This document shows, one piece after another, positions 17,629-26,977 of a DNA stretch of 64,000 bases. Position numbers and translations under genes: made by a program. The stretch is from Anaerosphaera aminiphila DSM 21120 (lineage in GTDB: Bacteria > Bacillota > Clostridia > Tissierellales > Peptoniphilaceae): positions 60,311 to 124,310 of the forward strand of contig NZ_FQXI01000003.1 in the NCBI RefSeq assembly GCF_900129925.1. The letters are read 5' to 3'. How positions within the stretch are numbered: position 1 is the first letter of the stretch; each line of letters starts with the position of its first letter. The notes under the pieces are model-generated. The model ran no database searches. It saw only the letters and a program-made list of their open reading frames with translations, and had not been told where the DNA came from.

Positions 17629-19113
17629 TTATTCATCATCAAATTCTAACATTGGAGCAGGTTTACCTCCATGTGATAAATCAAATTTCGTAACTACATA
17701 AATTACTACAAATGCAACTGCTGCACCTGGAACTATTGCACTTAATCCAAATGGACTGTCCAATATAAATATCCACGTAGCTGATACTATTGTTCCAGCT
17801 ACTATTGCAACAAATCCAGCCTTTGCTGTTACCTTGTCCCAGAATAATCCACATACAAATGCTGCAAATGGTCCCGCACTTCTAAGTGCAAAGGCACTCA
17901 TCATTACACTGATTATATTAGAGTTAGATAGTGCAACTCCAAGTCCAAACAGACCAGCTACTAGCATTACAATTTGAGAAATTACAACTTCTTTTTTATC
18001 GTTTCTCTCTCCTTTATTAATATAGGGAACATATATGTCATTTGAAAACATTGTAGCAGTACCAATCATATTTCCTGAAGCTGAACTTATTGTTGCAGCA
18101 ACTATTGAAGATAAAACTAATCCCGATATAATTGGTGGTGCAAATGTAAGTGTTGCATCAGCTAATGCACTTGAAGATATTCCATTTTGTGCATATCCGT
18201 CAATACAAGCATAGGCAATTAGTCCTATTGTAGCTGGAACTATTGCGTAAGCTGCAGAGATAATTCCCGCTAGTATTGAACCGGTCTTTGCTGATTTACC
18301 ATCTTTAGCAGATGAATATGTCTGTACAATTTCCTGTCCTGTTGGGAAAGTCATGCAGTACATTGCAATATATCCCAATATAGTTGGCAATCCCACTTTT
18401 GTCATACTAACTAAGTCTAATTCTCCACCTGAACTAGCTGATACTGCATTCGCCTTTTCAAATAAACCTGCAAATCCACCTATAGCTGTATTTGATACCA
18501 TTATAAACAACGCAATTGTCATACCAATAGTTATAAATGCAACGTGCATCATATTTGCCGCTGTTACTGAAGCAAATCCACCTATCATTGTATATAGTAT
18601 TACTACAATAGTAGTTACTATTGCTGCAACTCTAAAGTCCAAAGATGTTACAGAGTTTATAATTGAAGCTGTTGCAATTATTTGAGCTCCTGTAGCCATA
18701 AATAATGCTAAGATAGATGTTATTGCCGTAAATATATGTGATGGCTTACCATATCTCTTTCCTATTATCTCCGGCACCGTATTTGATGCAGATCTTCTAA
18801 AAAACGGAGCTACAAATGATACTAATATAAATCCAATTCCTGATGCAATTACGTACCATGACGCTGAAAGTCCAAAGGAATACACATTTGTCGCAATACC
18901 AGTTGTACTAGCCCCGCCTGTGTTTGCTGCAAAGAGAGTTGCTGCTAACATTATAGGTCCTAGTGATTTTCCTGCCATTAAAAAATCTTCATTATTTGAA
19001 CCTTTTGATTCTGATTTTTTCTTTTTTAAATAAGATGCCACTAATCCAATAGCAACAGTAGCTGCCATATATAATACAATTATTATTAATGCAGTTTTTT
19101 GAGTACTATTCAT
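17629..19113 (-). CDS. Sodium:solute symporter (SSS family)
   Basis: Protein of 494 aa with about 13 membrane helices. The N-terminal signature (EDFLMAGKSLGPIMLAATLFAANTGGAST) matches the SSS family, including the small-residue Na2-site region. It imports an organic solute with Na+. Last gene of the dpaL-M20-D-aminoacylase operon (39 nt after the aminoacylase), so the substrate is probably the N-acyl or peptide-linked amino acid that those enzymes break down. Start ATG 19113 follows GGGAGGATT. Confidence 0.9.
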   Translation of the reverse strand: MNSTQKTALIIIVLYMAATVAIGLVASYLKKKKSESKGSNNEDFLMAGKSLGPIMLAATLFAANTGGASTTGIATNVYSFGLSASWYVIASGIGFILVSFVAPFFRRSASNTVPEIIGKRYGKPSHIFTAITSILALFMATGAQIIATASIINSVTSLDFRVAAIVTTIVVILYTMIGGFASVTAANMMHVAFITIGMTIALFIMVSNTAIGGFAGLFEKANAVSASSGGELDLVSMTKVGLPTILGYIAMYCMTFPTGQEIVQTYSSAKDGKSAKTGSILAGIISAAYAIVPATIGLIAYACIDGYAQNGISSSALADATLTFAPPIISGLVLSSIVAATISSASGNMIGTATMFSNDIYVPYINKGERNDKKEVVISQIVMLVAGLFGLGVALSNSNIISVMMSAFALRSAGPFAAFVCGLFWDKVTAKAGFVAIVAGTIVSATWIFILDSPFGLSAIVPGAAVAFVVIYVVTKFDLSHGGKPAPMLEFDDE

Positions 19114-19152
19114 AAATTAATCCTCCCATAGATTTTTTTATTATATTTTGTT

Positions 19153-20748
19153 TTATTTACGTCCTTTATAACGTAATACTTTTCCTGCCTTTTGTGGCTT
19201 TTCTACACCATCGTCAATTATAACTTTACCATTTACTATTACATATTCAATTCCCTCAGGATATTGATTCGGCTCATTATAATCCCCTTTATCTATTATG
19301 GTATTAAAGTCAAATATTACTAAATCCGCTGCATAGTCGTCTTTTATTACACCTCTGTCGTCAAGTCCAAATGTTTCAGCCGGTTTTTTAGTCATTTTAT
19401 AGATTGCCTCTTCCAGTGGAAATGCATTTTCTTCTCTTACATATTTTCCTATTACTCTTGGAAATGCACCATAAACTCTTGGATGTGGCTTTCCGCCCAA
19501 TATTCCATCTGTACACACGTTTTGTTCCGGTCTCTTCATAAGTGTTATAACATGTTCTTCAGTTCCCCAGAAGTCAACTAGTCCAACTAAGTTCTTTTCT
19601 TCAAGTATTATGTCAAAAATTGCATCTAACGGATCTTTATTTCTCATTTGACCAACTTCTGTAAGACTCTTACCTTCTACGTCTTTATTTTTGTCTGAAC
19701 CTACAAATGTTACAAATATTCCATCAAAACCTGCAAACTCAACGAAGTTATCCCAACCTTCTATTCCCTTTAAAATGTCTTCTTTCATCTTTTCTCTTAA
19801 ACTGTCATCTTGTAATCTCTCAAGCAATTTATCTGTTCCACCATCATGTGCCCAAGGAGGAAGGATTACACTCATCATAGTTGAGCCTGCAACATATGGA
19901 TATTGGTCAAAGGAAACAATTCTTCCTGCTTTAGTAAAGTTATCTAATTTTTCCAAAACTGCGGGTATTTTATCCCAGTTATTTTTACCACATACCTTGA
20001 AATGTGAAAAGTGTATTCTACATCCACTTTCATTTCCAACTTGAAGTATTTCATCCATTGAATCAAGTATTGCATCTGCCTCACTTCTTTGGTGAGTTAC
20101 AAATACTCCTCCTGTTTCAGCCAGTACTTTTCCAAGTTCTACTAACTCTTTAGTATTTCCATAAGATCCTGGTGGATAAATTAAACCTGTTGACATTCCA
20201 AATGCACCTTCAGCCATTGCCTTTGCCAAGTTTTCTTTCATCTTTTTAAGTTCTTCTTCTGTTGCCTGTCTGTTGTCCATTCCCATTGAAGTAAACCTAA
20301 CGTTACTGTGTGGTGCCAAATATGCTATATTTGGTCCAAGATCTAATTTATCTATAGTATTTAAATAGTCATCTACACTTTCCCAATCCCATGGTGCCTC
20401 ATATTCTCCCTCAAGGCCACTCATAGCTTTAATCCAAGAAGATTTATTTTCCTTGTCTATAGGTGCTGGTCCCATTCCATCTTGAGCAACAAACTCTGTA
20501 GTTATACCCTGTCTGGTTTTAGGTTTTAACAGTGGATCTTCAAATAAAAGTAAACTTGAGTGACTGTGAGTATCTATAAATCCCGGTGATACAACTTTTC
20601 CCTTTGCATTTATTACTCGCTTCGCCTCTACAGTTTCTCCCTTTGGTATTAATTTTAAAACATCATTTTGAATTGCTATATTTCCTTCATAAGGTTTATC
20701 GCCTGTTCCATCAACTATGAGTCCATTTTTAATTAAAATATCATACAT
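19153..20748 (-). CDS. N-acyl-D-amino-acid deacylase (D-aminoacylase) family amidohydrolase
   Basis: Protein of 531 aa of the metal-dependent amidohydrolase superfamily, D-aminoacylase branch. Metal ligands: DTHSHSS near residue 65, later THQRSEAD, HFSHFKVCG, and the C-terminal box KKPAETFGLDDRGVI...ADLVIFD. Reaction: N-acyl-D-amino acid to carboxylate plus D-amino acid. The ATG at 20748 sits 6 nt after GGGGTG; a GTG three codons upstream overlaps that ribosome binding site. Third gene of the sigma-54 operon. Diaminopropionate ammonia-lyase accepts both D and L forms, so a D-amino-acid release step would fit. Confidence 0.88.
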   Translation of the reverse strand: MYDILIKNGLIVDGTGDKPYEGNIAIQNDVLKLIPKGETVEAKRVINAKGKVVSPGFIDTHSHSSLLLFEDPLLKPKTRQGITTEFVAQDGMGPAPIDKENKSSWIKAMSGLEGEYEAPWDWESVDDYLNTIDKLDLGPNIAYLAPHSNVRFTSMGMDNRQATEEELKKMKENLAKAMAEGAFGMSTGLIYPPGSYGNTKELVELGKVLAETGGVFVTHQRSEADAILDSMDEILQVGNESGCRIHFSHFKVCGKNNWDKIPAVLEKLDNFTKAGRIVSFDQYPYVAGSTMMSVILPPWAHDGGTDKLLERLQDDSLREKMKEDILKGIEGWDNFVEFAGFDGIFVTFVGSDKNKDVEGKSLTEVGQMRNKDPLDAIFDIILEEKNLVGLVDFWGTEEHVITLMKRPEQNVCTDGILGGKPHPRVYGAFPRVIGKYVREENAFPLEEAIYKMTKKPAETFGLDDRGVIKDDYAADLVIFDFNTIIDKGDYNEPNQYPEGIEYVIVNGKVIIDDGVEKPQKAGKVLRYKGRK

Positions 20749-20796
20749 TTTATACACCCCATTAATCTTTCTAAATTTAAAACTTCTAACACATTC

Positions 20797-21978
20797 TTAT
20801 AAGAAAGCTCTACATATTGCCTTATATGAATCCTTTACACTTTGTAATTGTTCTATTTCAATGTATTCATTTAAAGTATGAGCTAAGTTTTCCTTTGATG
20901 GTCCAAGACCAAATGTCTTTATTTTTGCCTCTCCTGCATAGTGACTTCCATTTGTACAGAAGTTATACTGTGTAATTACAGGGTTTTGACCTATATCTTT
21001 AAGTGCCTTATATGCAGTTTGAACAAATTCTTCATCTTCGTTATATAGCCATCCAGGGAAGAATCTCTCTCCTGTAATAGTCTCTCCTGTAAAGCACTTT
21101 TCTTTACCCACTGAATAACTTACCTTTGCATCTAGTTCAGGGTCTGCTTTCATCATCTTATCTAGGAGTTCTTGAATTGGTGCAATAACTGACTCAAGAG
21201 TTTCTCCAACTAAAAGTCTTCTGTCGTAAGTTGCCACACAATATTCCGGAACTACTGACGCTCCAGGGTACGGTTGAGATTTAATATCTACTAATTCAAG
21301 TATTCCATCTCCCAACACTTCATTGTGTGTAGGTTCAAGCTTTCTAATTTCACTTATTATTTCGCCAATTTTATAAACTGCATTAATTCCCTTTTCAGGA
21401 TTTGCTGAGTGAGCAGCTTTTCCAAAAACTTCTAATTTAATCTCTGCTCTTCCCCTTTGCCCAATTTTTAAATTGAGTTGTGATGCCTCTCCAATTACTA
21501 CTATATCAGGGTTAGCGTACTTGCTAATTTCTCTTGCCGCTACACCTTCAAAACACTCTTCATGAACAACTCCTGCCACATAAATATCTCCGGCAAAGTC
21601 TCCCTTAGTTTCCTTATTAAACTCTGCTGCTGCAACTGCCATAGCTGCAAGAGCACCTTTCATGTCACTAGTTCCTCTTCCGTAAATTTTTCCATCGTGG
21701 ATTTCTGCTGCAAAAGGTGGATATTTCCATACACTTTCATCAGTTACCGGAACTGTATCCATATGTCCGTCAAATAGTATGCTCTCTCCCGGACGACTTC
21801 CTTTAATATGGCCTATTGTGTTTCCATATTTATCTACATGAACATCAGTATAGCCATTTTCCTTAAAGTACTTAGTTAGTTCATCAGATACACCTTTTTC
21901 TTCTCCTGAATAACTTCTTTGTTGAATTAGTGCTTGAGTTAATTTTACAACTGAATCATTTACTGCTTCTTTTCCCAT
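20797..21978 (-). CDS. M20-family metallopeptidase/deacylase (YgeY-like)
   Basis: Protein of 393 aa, similar in layout to ArgE/DapE/CPG2 enzymes: metal motifs FDGHMDTVPV, GRGTSDMKGALAA, catalytic HEECFEG and a C-terminal His in NLAHTLNEYI, with the dimerisation lid between about residues 180 and 295. Cleaves an N-acyl group or small peptide. Its position next to dpaL repeats the ygeX-ygeY pair of Escherichia coli. Start ATG 21978 after AAGGAGGATTTG. Second gene of the sigma-54 operon. Confidence 0.88.
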   Translation of the reverse strand: MGKEAVNDSVVKLTQALIQQRSYSGEEKGVSDELTKYFKENGYTDVHVDKYGNTIGHIKGSRPGESILFDGHMDTVPVTDESVWKYPPFAAEIHDGKIYGRGTSDMKGALAAMAVAAAEFNKETKGDFAGDIYVAGVVHEECFEGVAAREISKYANPDIVVIGEASQLNLKIGQRGRAEIKLEVFGKAAHSANPEKGINAVYKIGEIISEIRKLEPTHNEVLGDGILELVDIKSQPYPGASVVPEYCVATYDRRLLVGETLESVIAPIQELLDKMMKADPELDAKVSYSVGKEKCFTGETITGERFFPGWLYNEDEEFVQTAYKALKDIGQNPVITQYNFCTNGSHYAGEAKIKTFGLGPSKENLAHTLNEYIEIEQLQSVKDSYKAICRAFL

Positions 21979-21994
21979 CTCAAATCCTCCTTAA

Positions 21995-23203
21995 TTAATA
22001 ACTTGGATATCTTCCATCCCACACTATATCTCTATACATCTTTTTATCTGTATCGCCCTCTGTACTAAATACTAATACTACAGAATTTTCATCTAATCCT
22101 ATTTCATTTTTTATATCTGCAAGTTCACTGTCTGTCATTAATTTTGACACTACTCCACTTGTCACTGCTCCACTTTCTCCAGAAATTACTCTCTTGTCAT
22201 CTTTCTTTGGATTTCCAAGTAATCTCATTCCATGTGATGCATATATTTCATCTACTGATAGAAAATATGATGCGTAGCTGTTTAGTATTGGCCATCCTAT
22301 AGTCACCGGTTCTCCACATGCAAGTCCCGCCATTATAGTATCTAAGTCTCCATCTACATTGTGAATTTTTCCATCATCAGCCTTTGCTGTTTGGTAAAGA
22401 CAATTTGCCTTTTCAGGTTCTACTATTACAATAGTAGGAATATTGTCTGAATAAACATTTGCAAAAAATCCAGTTACTGCCGATGCAAGCGAACCAACTC
22501 CTGCTTGTAAAAATATGTGAGTAGGTCTTTGTCCACTGCTATTTAACTGCTCATATGCTTCATTTGCCATAGTCATATAGCCTTGCATTATCCATCTAGG
22601 AATATCTTCATAGCCATCCCAAGATGTATCTTGTACCATTATTCCACCATGTGTATTTGCATAGTCATTTGCCATTCTCACACACTCATCATAGTTTGCA
22701 TCATATACGTCTACATCACTGTTTTCTTTTCTGATATTTTCTACTCTTTCAATTGCTGTTCCCTTTGGCATAAATACTTTTGACTTTTGACCTAGTTGAT
22801 TCGCCGTCCACGCCAGTCCTCTTCCATGGTTTCCATCTGTTGCAGTTACAAAAGTTAAATCTCCAAGTTTTGCTTTTACTTCATCTGAAGTCATTACACT
22901 GTATGGTAATTTTGCAATATCTATATCTAACTTATTTGCTATAAAATTACCTACTGCGAAACTTGCACCTAAAACTTTAAATGCATTTAAATCAAATCTA
23001 TAAGATTCGTCTTTTATAAACATATTGTTAATCCCAAGATGCTCTGATAAATTTTTCAACTCAACTAGTGGTGTCTGCGAATACTGAGGAAAACTAGAAT
23101 GAAATCCCTTTACCTTTTCAGCTACATCTCTATTTAAAAAACTTATGTCTTCATTTTTTATTTTATTTCCTAAACTTGTTATATTCATTTTTCCCAAAAT
23201 CAT
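21995..23203 (-). CDS. dpaL: 2,3-diaminopropionate ammonia-lyase (YgeX/DpaL)
   Basis: About 402 aa, PLP fold-type II. Catalytic Lys in DLNAFKVLGASFA; TDGNHGRG contacts the cofactor; phosphate loop region LQAGVGSLAS; strong colinear similarity to E. coli YgeX (YRPTPL/YSQTPL, KDES.RF.LNAFK, PKG.A.ERV, WIMQGY, GLACGEP, GESGAV, STEGDTD). Converts D- or L-2,3-diaminopropionate to pyruvate plus two ammonia. First gene of the operon, about 10 nt after the predicted transcription start. The start is uncertain: GTG 23206, ATG 23203 and ATG 23188 are in frame; AAGGAG at 23207-23212 is too close for the first two in a strict sense, so 23188 is possible. Confidence 0.93.
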   Translation of the reverse strand: MILGKMNITSLGNKIKNEDISFLNRDVAEKVKGFHSSFPQYSQTPLVELKNLSEHLGINNMFIKDESYRFDLNAFKVLGASFAVGNFIANKLDIDIAKLPYSVMTSDEVKAKLGDLTFVTATDGNHGRGLAWTANQLGQKSKVFMPKGTAIERVENIRKENSDVDVYDANYDECVRMANDYANTHGGIMVQDTSWDGYEDIPRWIMQGYMTMANEAYEQLNSSGQRPTHIFLQAGVGSLASAVTGFFANVYSDNIPTIVIVEPEKANCLYQTAKADDGKIHNVDGDLDTIMAGLACGEPVTIGWPILNSYASYFLSVDEIYASHGMRLLGNPKKDDKRVISGESGAVTSGVVSKLMTDSELADIKNEIGLDENSVVLVFSTEGDTDKKMYRDIVWDGRYPSY

Positions 23204-23224
23204 CACTCCTTACCTATATACTAT

Positions 23225-23240
23225 TGCAAATTTCGTGCCA
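23225..23240 (-). promoter_or_regulatory. Sigma-54 (-24/-12) promoter of the dpaL operon
   Basis: On the minus strand TGGCACGAAATTTGCA matches the RpoN consensus TGGCACG-N4-TTGCA at every conserved position. The GG and GC doublets are 10 nt apart as required. Transcription should start near 23213, just before the dpaL ribosome binding site. Confidence 0.93.
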
Positions 23241-23249
23241 ACTTAATAA

Positions 23250-23291
23250 AAAAGGAGTAAAATGGCTAAACTGCACAATCCTACTCCTTTT
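23250..23291 (-). terminator. Terminator of the sigma-54 regulator gene
   Basis: Arms AAAAGGAGTA and TACTCCTTTT enclose a 22-nt loop, with TTTTTTATT after it on the minus strand. It lies between the operator cluster and the dpaL promoter and should stop read-through from the regulator gene. Confidence 0.7.
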
Positions 23292-23325
23292 AGTTTATTT
23301 TTAATTTTTTTAAAACAACATATAA

Positions 23326-23432
23326 TTATCAAAAGGATAATTATTCCTTATCAAAATGATAATTTTACTCACTCTAAAATAACAAAGGCTATTTTAAGCT
23401 ATTACACTTAAAAATATTTATCACTTTGATAA
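23326..23432. promoter_or_regulatory. Three upstream activator sites TTATC-N5-GATAA
   Basis: Identical dyads at 23326-23340 (spacer AAAAG), 23348-23362 (AAAAT) and 23418-23432 (ACTTT). They are centred about 107, 129 and 199 nt upstream of the -12 element, the normal range for an RpoN enhancer. Sites 1 and 2 are 22 bp apart, two helical turns. The third abuts the stop codon of the regulator gene. The regulator encoded at 23433-25169 is the obvious binder. Confidence 0.85.
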
Positions 23433-25169
23433 TTATTCTATCTCATACTGTTTCATCTTCCTATATAATGTGGCTACGCCGATATTTAATGTTTCAGCTA
23501 TTCTTTTCTTGCCATCTGTACTTCTTCCATATTTATTAAGCGCTTTATTAATTTCCATTTTTTCCAGTTCTGCAAGAGTTCTAATATTTGAATCTATTTT
23601 CCCATCATTTCTACTAAGAGCAAAGTCCTTTGGTAGAGTTTCCTTCGTCAGTATTCCGTCAGGACCCATCATATTTATCATAAACTCCACTGCATTTTCA
23701 AGTTCTCTAACATTTCCCGGCCACCAATAATCCATTAGTGTATCAAGTACTCCTGGCTCCATTTTCACATATTTTTTATTAAATAAATTTGAATACCTCT
23801 TTATAAAAAATTGTGTTAAATCTATAATATCTTCTTTTCTTTTTCTTAGAGGAAGGGCTTCTATTGGAATTACATTTAATCTATAGTACAAGTCTTCTCT
23901 AAATTTTCCATCTCTTATCATCTTTGTTAAATCTTTATTTGTTGCAGCTATTACTTTTACATTTAAAGGTATTTCTTTATTTGAACCCAGTCTTGTAACT
24001 ACTCTATTTTCAAGAACTCTTAAAATTTTAGATTGAAGGTGAATTGGCATATCGCCTATTTCATCTAAAAAAATTATTCCACTGTTTGCCAATTCAAATT
24101 TCCCTATTTTCCCCCTTGAGTCTGCACCGGTAAAAGCTCCCTTTGTATATCCAAATAATTCACTTTCTAAGAGAGTCTCCGGAATAGCAGCACAGTTTAT
24201 AGATATAAATCTGTTATTTGCCCTGTCTCCACTTTTCCATATAGAGGTTGCAATTAATTCTTTTCCAGTTCCACTTTCTCCCGTAATTAATATAGTTGAA
24301 TTGGAATTGGAGATGAGCTTAATTTGATCTAATAGCTGTTTCGTCTCTTTGCTGGAACCGATTATACTTCCGGTGTCAAAAGTAGATGTCAAATCATATA
24401 GATCTGATTTAACCTTTTTTATCCCGTCAAATATTAAAATTTTATTGAGCTTTGGATTTTCCATGCCAAGTATGTTTCCAACTACATATTTCCTGTGACC
24501 ATTTACATCTATATAGTATTCGCTTCCATCTGCTGCCACTTTATCTCCTGCAGGAGAGTGGTTTATCTTCATACCCTGACAGTTTTCATCTAATCCCAAT
24601 TGACTTTCCGCACTTTTATTACTAATTCGAATCTTATCGTCAATATCTAAAACCAACACTGCTTCACTTAAATAGCTGACTGTTGTCTTTAAAGCTTCCA
24701 TATAGGAAGCTGTATCTTCTTCTCTATAGTAATTTATCATCATAGTTGATATAAAGTTGGTAATTTGATTGATAAAGTCCAAATAATTGTCTAAGTTTTT
24801 ATCCAGTAGTTCTCTGGATAAGTCATTTAACCCTATTAACCCTAGAACTCCAATTACCTCATCATCTAATAATATCGGAGTAGATACTTCAAAAGTTTCT
24901 ACGCAGTTGTCTGCGTCAGGACAATTTAAACACAGCTCATTTTCCCCTGGATTTGTTATTACAGCTAAATTCTTACTTTCAATTACGTGTTTGTATACGT
25001 AGCCCTTAGAGGACATATCTCTTCCAATTTTATCCTTATAGTAACCTGTTCCTGCAATTCTTCTTAAATCTACATCCACTACTTCCACTTCAGCATTTGC
25101 AATTTTAGACACTGCCTCTGCATAGTCTTGAATTTCGTCAGATATTTTTGTAAGATCATACCTGTGCAT
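23433..25169 (-). CDS. Sigma-54-dependent transcriptional activator (YgeV/PrpR-like layout)
   Basis: Protein of 578 aa: N-terminal sensor (1-150) with a Cys cluster C80-x2-C83-x5-C89, a PAS-like segment (about 155-250), a central AAA+ domain with Walker A GESGTGKEL near 297, the sigma-54 contact motif GAFTGA near 344 and LDEIGDMP, and a C-terminal Fis-type helix-turn-helix (ALNKYGRSTDGKKRIAETLN). It opens RpoN promoters on sensing its ligand, probably diaminopropionate or a precursor. It lies directly upstream of dpaL on the same strand, with three matching operators in between. The three Cys may bind metal or sense redox state. Start ATG 25169 follows GGAAAGGTG. Confidence 0.95.
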   Translation of the reverse strand: MHRYDLTKISDEIQDYAEAVSKIANAEVEVVDVDLRRIAGTGYYKDKIGRDMSSKGYVYKHVIESKNLAVITNPGENELCLNCPDADNCVETFEVSTPILLDDEVIGVLGLIGLNDLSRELLDKNLDNYLDFINQITNFISTMMINYYREEDTASYMEALKTTVSYLSEAVLVLDIDDKIRISNKSAESQLGLDENCQGMKINHSPAGDKVAADGSEYYIDVNGHRKYVVGNILGMENPKLNKILIFDGIKKVKSDLYDLTSTFDTGSIIGSSKETKQLLDQIKLISNSNSTILITGESGTGKELIATSIWKSGDRANNRFISINCAAIPETLLESELFGYTKGAFTGADSRGKIGKFELANSGIIFLDEIGDMPIHLQSKILRVLENRVVTRLGSNKEIPLNVKVIAATNKDLTKMIRDGKFREDLYYRLNVIPIEALPLRKRKEDIIDLTQFFIKRYSNLFNKKYVKMEPGVLDTLMDYWWPGNVRELENAVEFMINMMGPDGILTKETLPKDFALSRNDGKIDSNIRTLAELEKMEINKALNKYGRSTDGKKRIAETLNIGVATLYRKMKQYEIE

Positions 25170-25253
25170 AAAATCACCTTTCCAAATGTAACTTTATTAT
25201 TTAAGAGTTTAATTTTTTAATAATAAAATTAATTTATCTAAACTATATTTTTC

Positions 25254-26060
25254 TTATATACTTAATATATCTCCAGTTGCCATATAATTTAATCTGTTTC
25301 CCATAATTTTTTTCATATTTTCAAAAGCTTTTTCTCCGGTACAGTGACAAGTATAAAAATTAGGACTTGTATTGATAAGTTCTCTTGCCAAATTTTCAAC
25401 TACTTCACTTGGCTCAGTCATTTTGTTTGAAGGGCTGAACAAGTGAAATCCTCCTATTACTGTGTCAATATTACTTACATGTGTTAAAGCAGCCTTCAAA
25501 ATATTAGCTATTCCCCTATGTGAACAGCCTGTTAACAATACATTTTTATCGTCTTCAGTTATGATTAAATTTTGTTCATGAATAAAATCATCTTCCATTC
25601 CATCCTCTTTAAGCAACACACTATTGCTCTTAGTTTTAAATGAGCCCTCTACATCTGAAAAAATAAATAGTTCATCATCTATTTTAAAAGTATCATCCAC
25701 TAATACTATTCTCTCATTAGATTTTAGTTCCATATTAAGCCCTATATACTTTTTAATTCCCAACACTTTCACATAGAGATCCTTAAAGGCATTTTTATTT
25801 ATATATATTTTTGCAATGCTGTTGTTTTCTAAAAAAGCATTTAACCCTCCACCATGGTCAGAGTGTCCATGGGAAATTATAACAGTGTCTACTTTTGAAA
25901 TATCTATTTTTAACTTCTTTGCATTTTCTAAAAAAGTTTCATCTGGCCCCAAGTCAAATAACAACTTGTGATTTTCTGTCTTTATATAAAAGCTTAACCC
26001 ATGCTTGTGCTTTAATTCCTTTGAGCTACTTGTATTTTCAACTAAAGTAACAATTTTCAT
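25254..26060 (-). CDS. MBL-fold metallo-hydrolase
   Basis: Protein of 268 aa with the metallo-beta-lactamase motif SHGHSDHGGG and later TGCSHRGI and CHCTGE histidines. It belongs to the group annotated as pterin/ribofuranosylaminobenzene-phosphate synthase-like hydrolases, mostly of unknown substrate. ATG 26060 is best placed after AGGGGGAA; an ATG two codons earlier is only 2 nt from it. Monocistronic, with no clear functional link to its neighbours. Confidence 0.85.
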   Translation of the reverse strand: MKIVTLVENTSSSKELKHKHGLSFYIKTENHKLLFDLGPDETFLENAKKLKIDISKVDTVIISHGHSDHGGGLNAFLENNSIAKIYINKNAFKDLYVKVLGIKKYIGLNMELKSNERIVLVDDTFKIDDELFIFSDVEGSFKTKSNSVLLKEDGMEDDFIHEQNLIITEDDKNVLLTGCSHRGIANILKAALTHVSNIDTVIGGFHLFSPSNKMTEPSEVVENLARELINTSPNFYTCHCTGEKAFENMKKIMGNRLNYMATGDILSI

Positions 26061-26195
26061 AATCATTTCCCCCTAAACTTATTAATTACAATATATCACA
26101 TAATTTAAAGAAATTTTTAATATTATACTTTAGATATGTATTTTTATAGAATCCTATACAAATGTAAAAGTATTTAGCATATGTTTTCTTTATAC

Positions 26196-26224
26196 AAAAA
26201 GCGCCTTAAATTAAGGCGCTTTAC
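26196..26224 (-). terminator. Terminator of folT
   Basis: GC-rich stem AAAGCGCCTTAA and complement with a 1-nt centre, followed on the minus strand by TTTTTG, 13 nt after the folT stop codon. Confidence 0.85.
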
Positions 26225-26236
26225 TAACATAAGTTT

Positions 26237-26788
26237 TTAAACTTTTGACAATGGCTTATATAAAAATAGCATCAATACTGTTTCCATTATAAATTGAACT
26301 ATTATTTTTGGCATTCTTATAACAAGTTGTGCCATAAATGGATTTCCAAACATTTGAGATAACCAAAGTGTATTTAATAGAATATTCACTATTACAGTGA
26401 TTAAAACCATGCTTATAATAATTGGTAACTTAGCATCTGTTTTCTTTCCCTTGTTCTTTAGAAATATTAAATACATAACACCTGGAATTGCTCCTGTCAG
26501 TATTGAACTGAAGGTAAATCCCGGGTGAATTGAAGGTCCCATTGGATTTATTAACACTCCCACAATATCTGCAACAAATCCCACTAAACCACCTATTATA
26601 GGTCCATAGAATATGCCTGATAGCATAATTGGTATTGGTCCAAATCCAATTCTAATCGATTCACCTATCATTGGAGATAAGAATCTTGTTAGAATTATAG
26701 ATATTGCTGCATAGAACGACGCTCTTACTAAAACCTTAGTTTCCATTTTAGGTTTTAACTTGTTAATTTCATTTCTACTTTTTTCCAT
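26237..26788 (-). CDS. folT: Folate-specific ECF transporter S component (FolT)
   Basis: Integral membrane protein of 183 aa with about six helices. The conserved stretch RIGFGPIPIMLSGIFYGP and GGLVGFVADIVG is typical of the folate ECF S-component family; the Arg/Lys-rich N-terminus with RASFYAAIS can contact the EcfT subunit. It binds folates and works with a shared EcfAAT module encoded elsewhere. The assignment is strongly backed by a tetrahydrofolate riboswitch in its leader. Start ATG 26788 after AAAGGGG. Confidence 0.93.
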   Translation of the reverse strand: MEKSRNEINKLKPKMETKVLVRASFYAAISIILTRFLSPMIGESIRIGFGPIPIMLSGIFYGPIIGGLVGFVADIVGVLINPMGPSIHPGFTFSSILTGAIPGVMYLIFLKNKGKKTDAKLPIIISMVLITVIVNILLNTLWLSQMFGNPFMAQLVIRMPKIIVQFIMETVLMLFLYKPLSKV

Positions 26789-26838
26789 GAAAAAAAGCCC
26801 CTTTCGATAAAATCAAAGTAAGGCAAGTATAAATATAT

Positions 26839-26917
26839 ACCAGCGGATGCGATAAAGAATCTTCGTTTAAGAACAACTTCCCATTTCTTAACACTTGACG
26901 CTCTTTACCTACTCTGT
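26839..26917 (-). promoter_or_regulatory. Tetrahydrofolate (THF) riboswitch upstream of folT
   Basis: The minus-strand leader carries the THF-I aptamer landmarks in order: AGAGTAGG, TAAAGA (P2 5' arm), GCGTCAAGTG, P3 TTAAGAA closing a loop with ATGGGAAGTTG, TTCTTAA, ACGAAG, TCTTTA (P2 3' arm) and GCATCCGCTG. P2 and P3 pair perfectly. It senses reduced folates and lowers folT expression. About 50 nt separate it from the start codon; I see no strong terminator there, so control is more likely at translation. Confidence 0.93.
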
Positions 26918-26977
26918 TAATATCATTCTATATCAATACATATAAAAAATCAACCATATACATTTAGGAGATGGATT

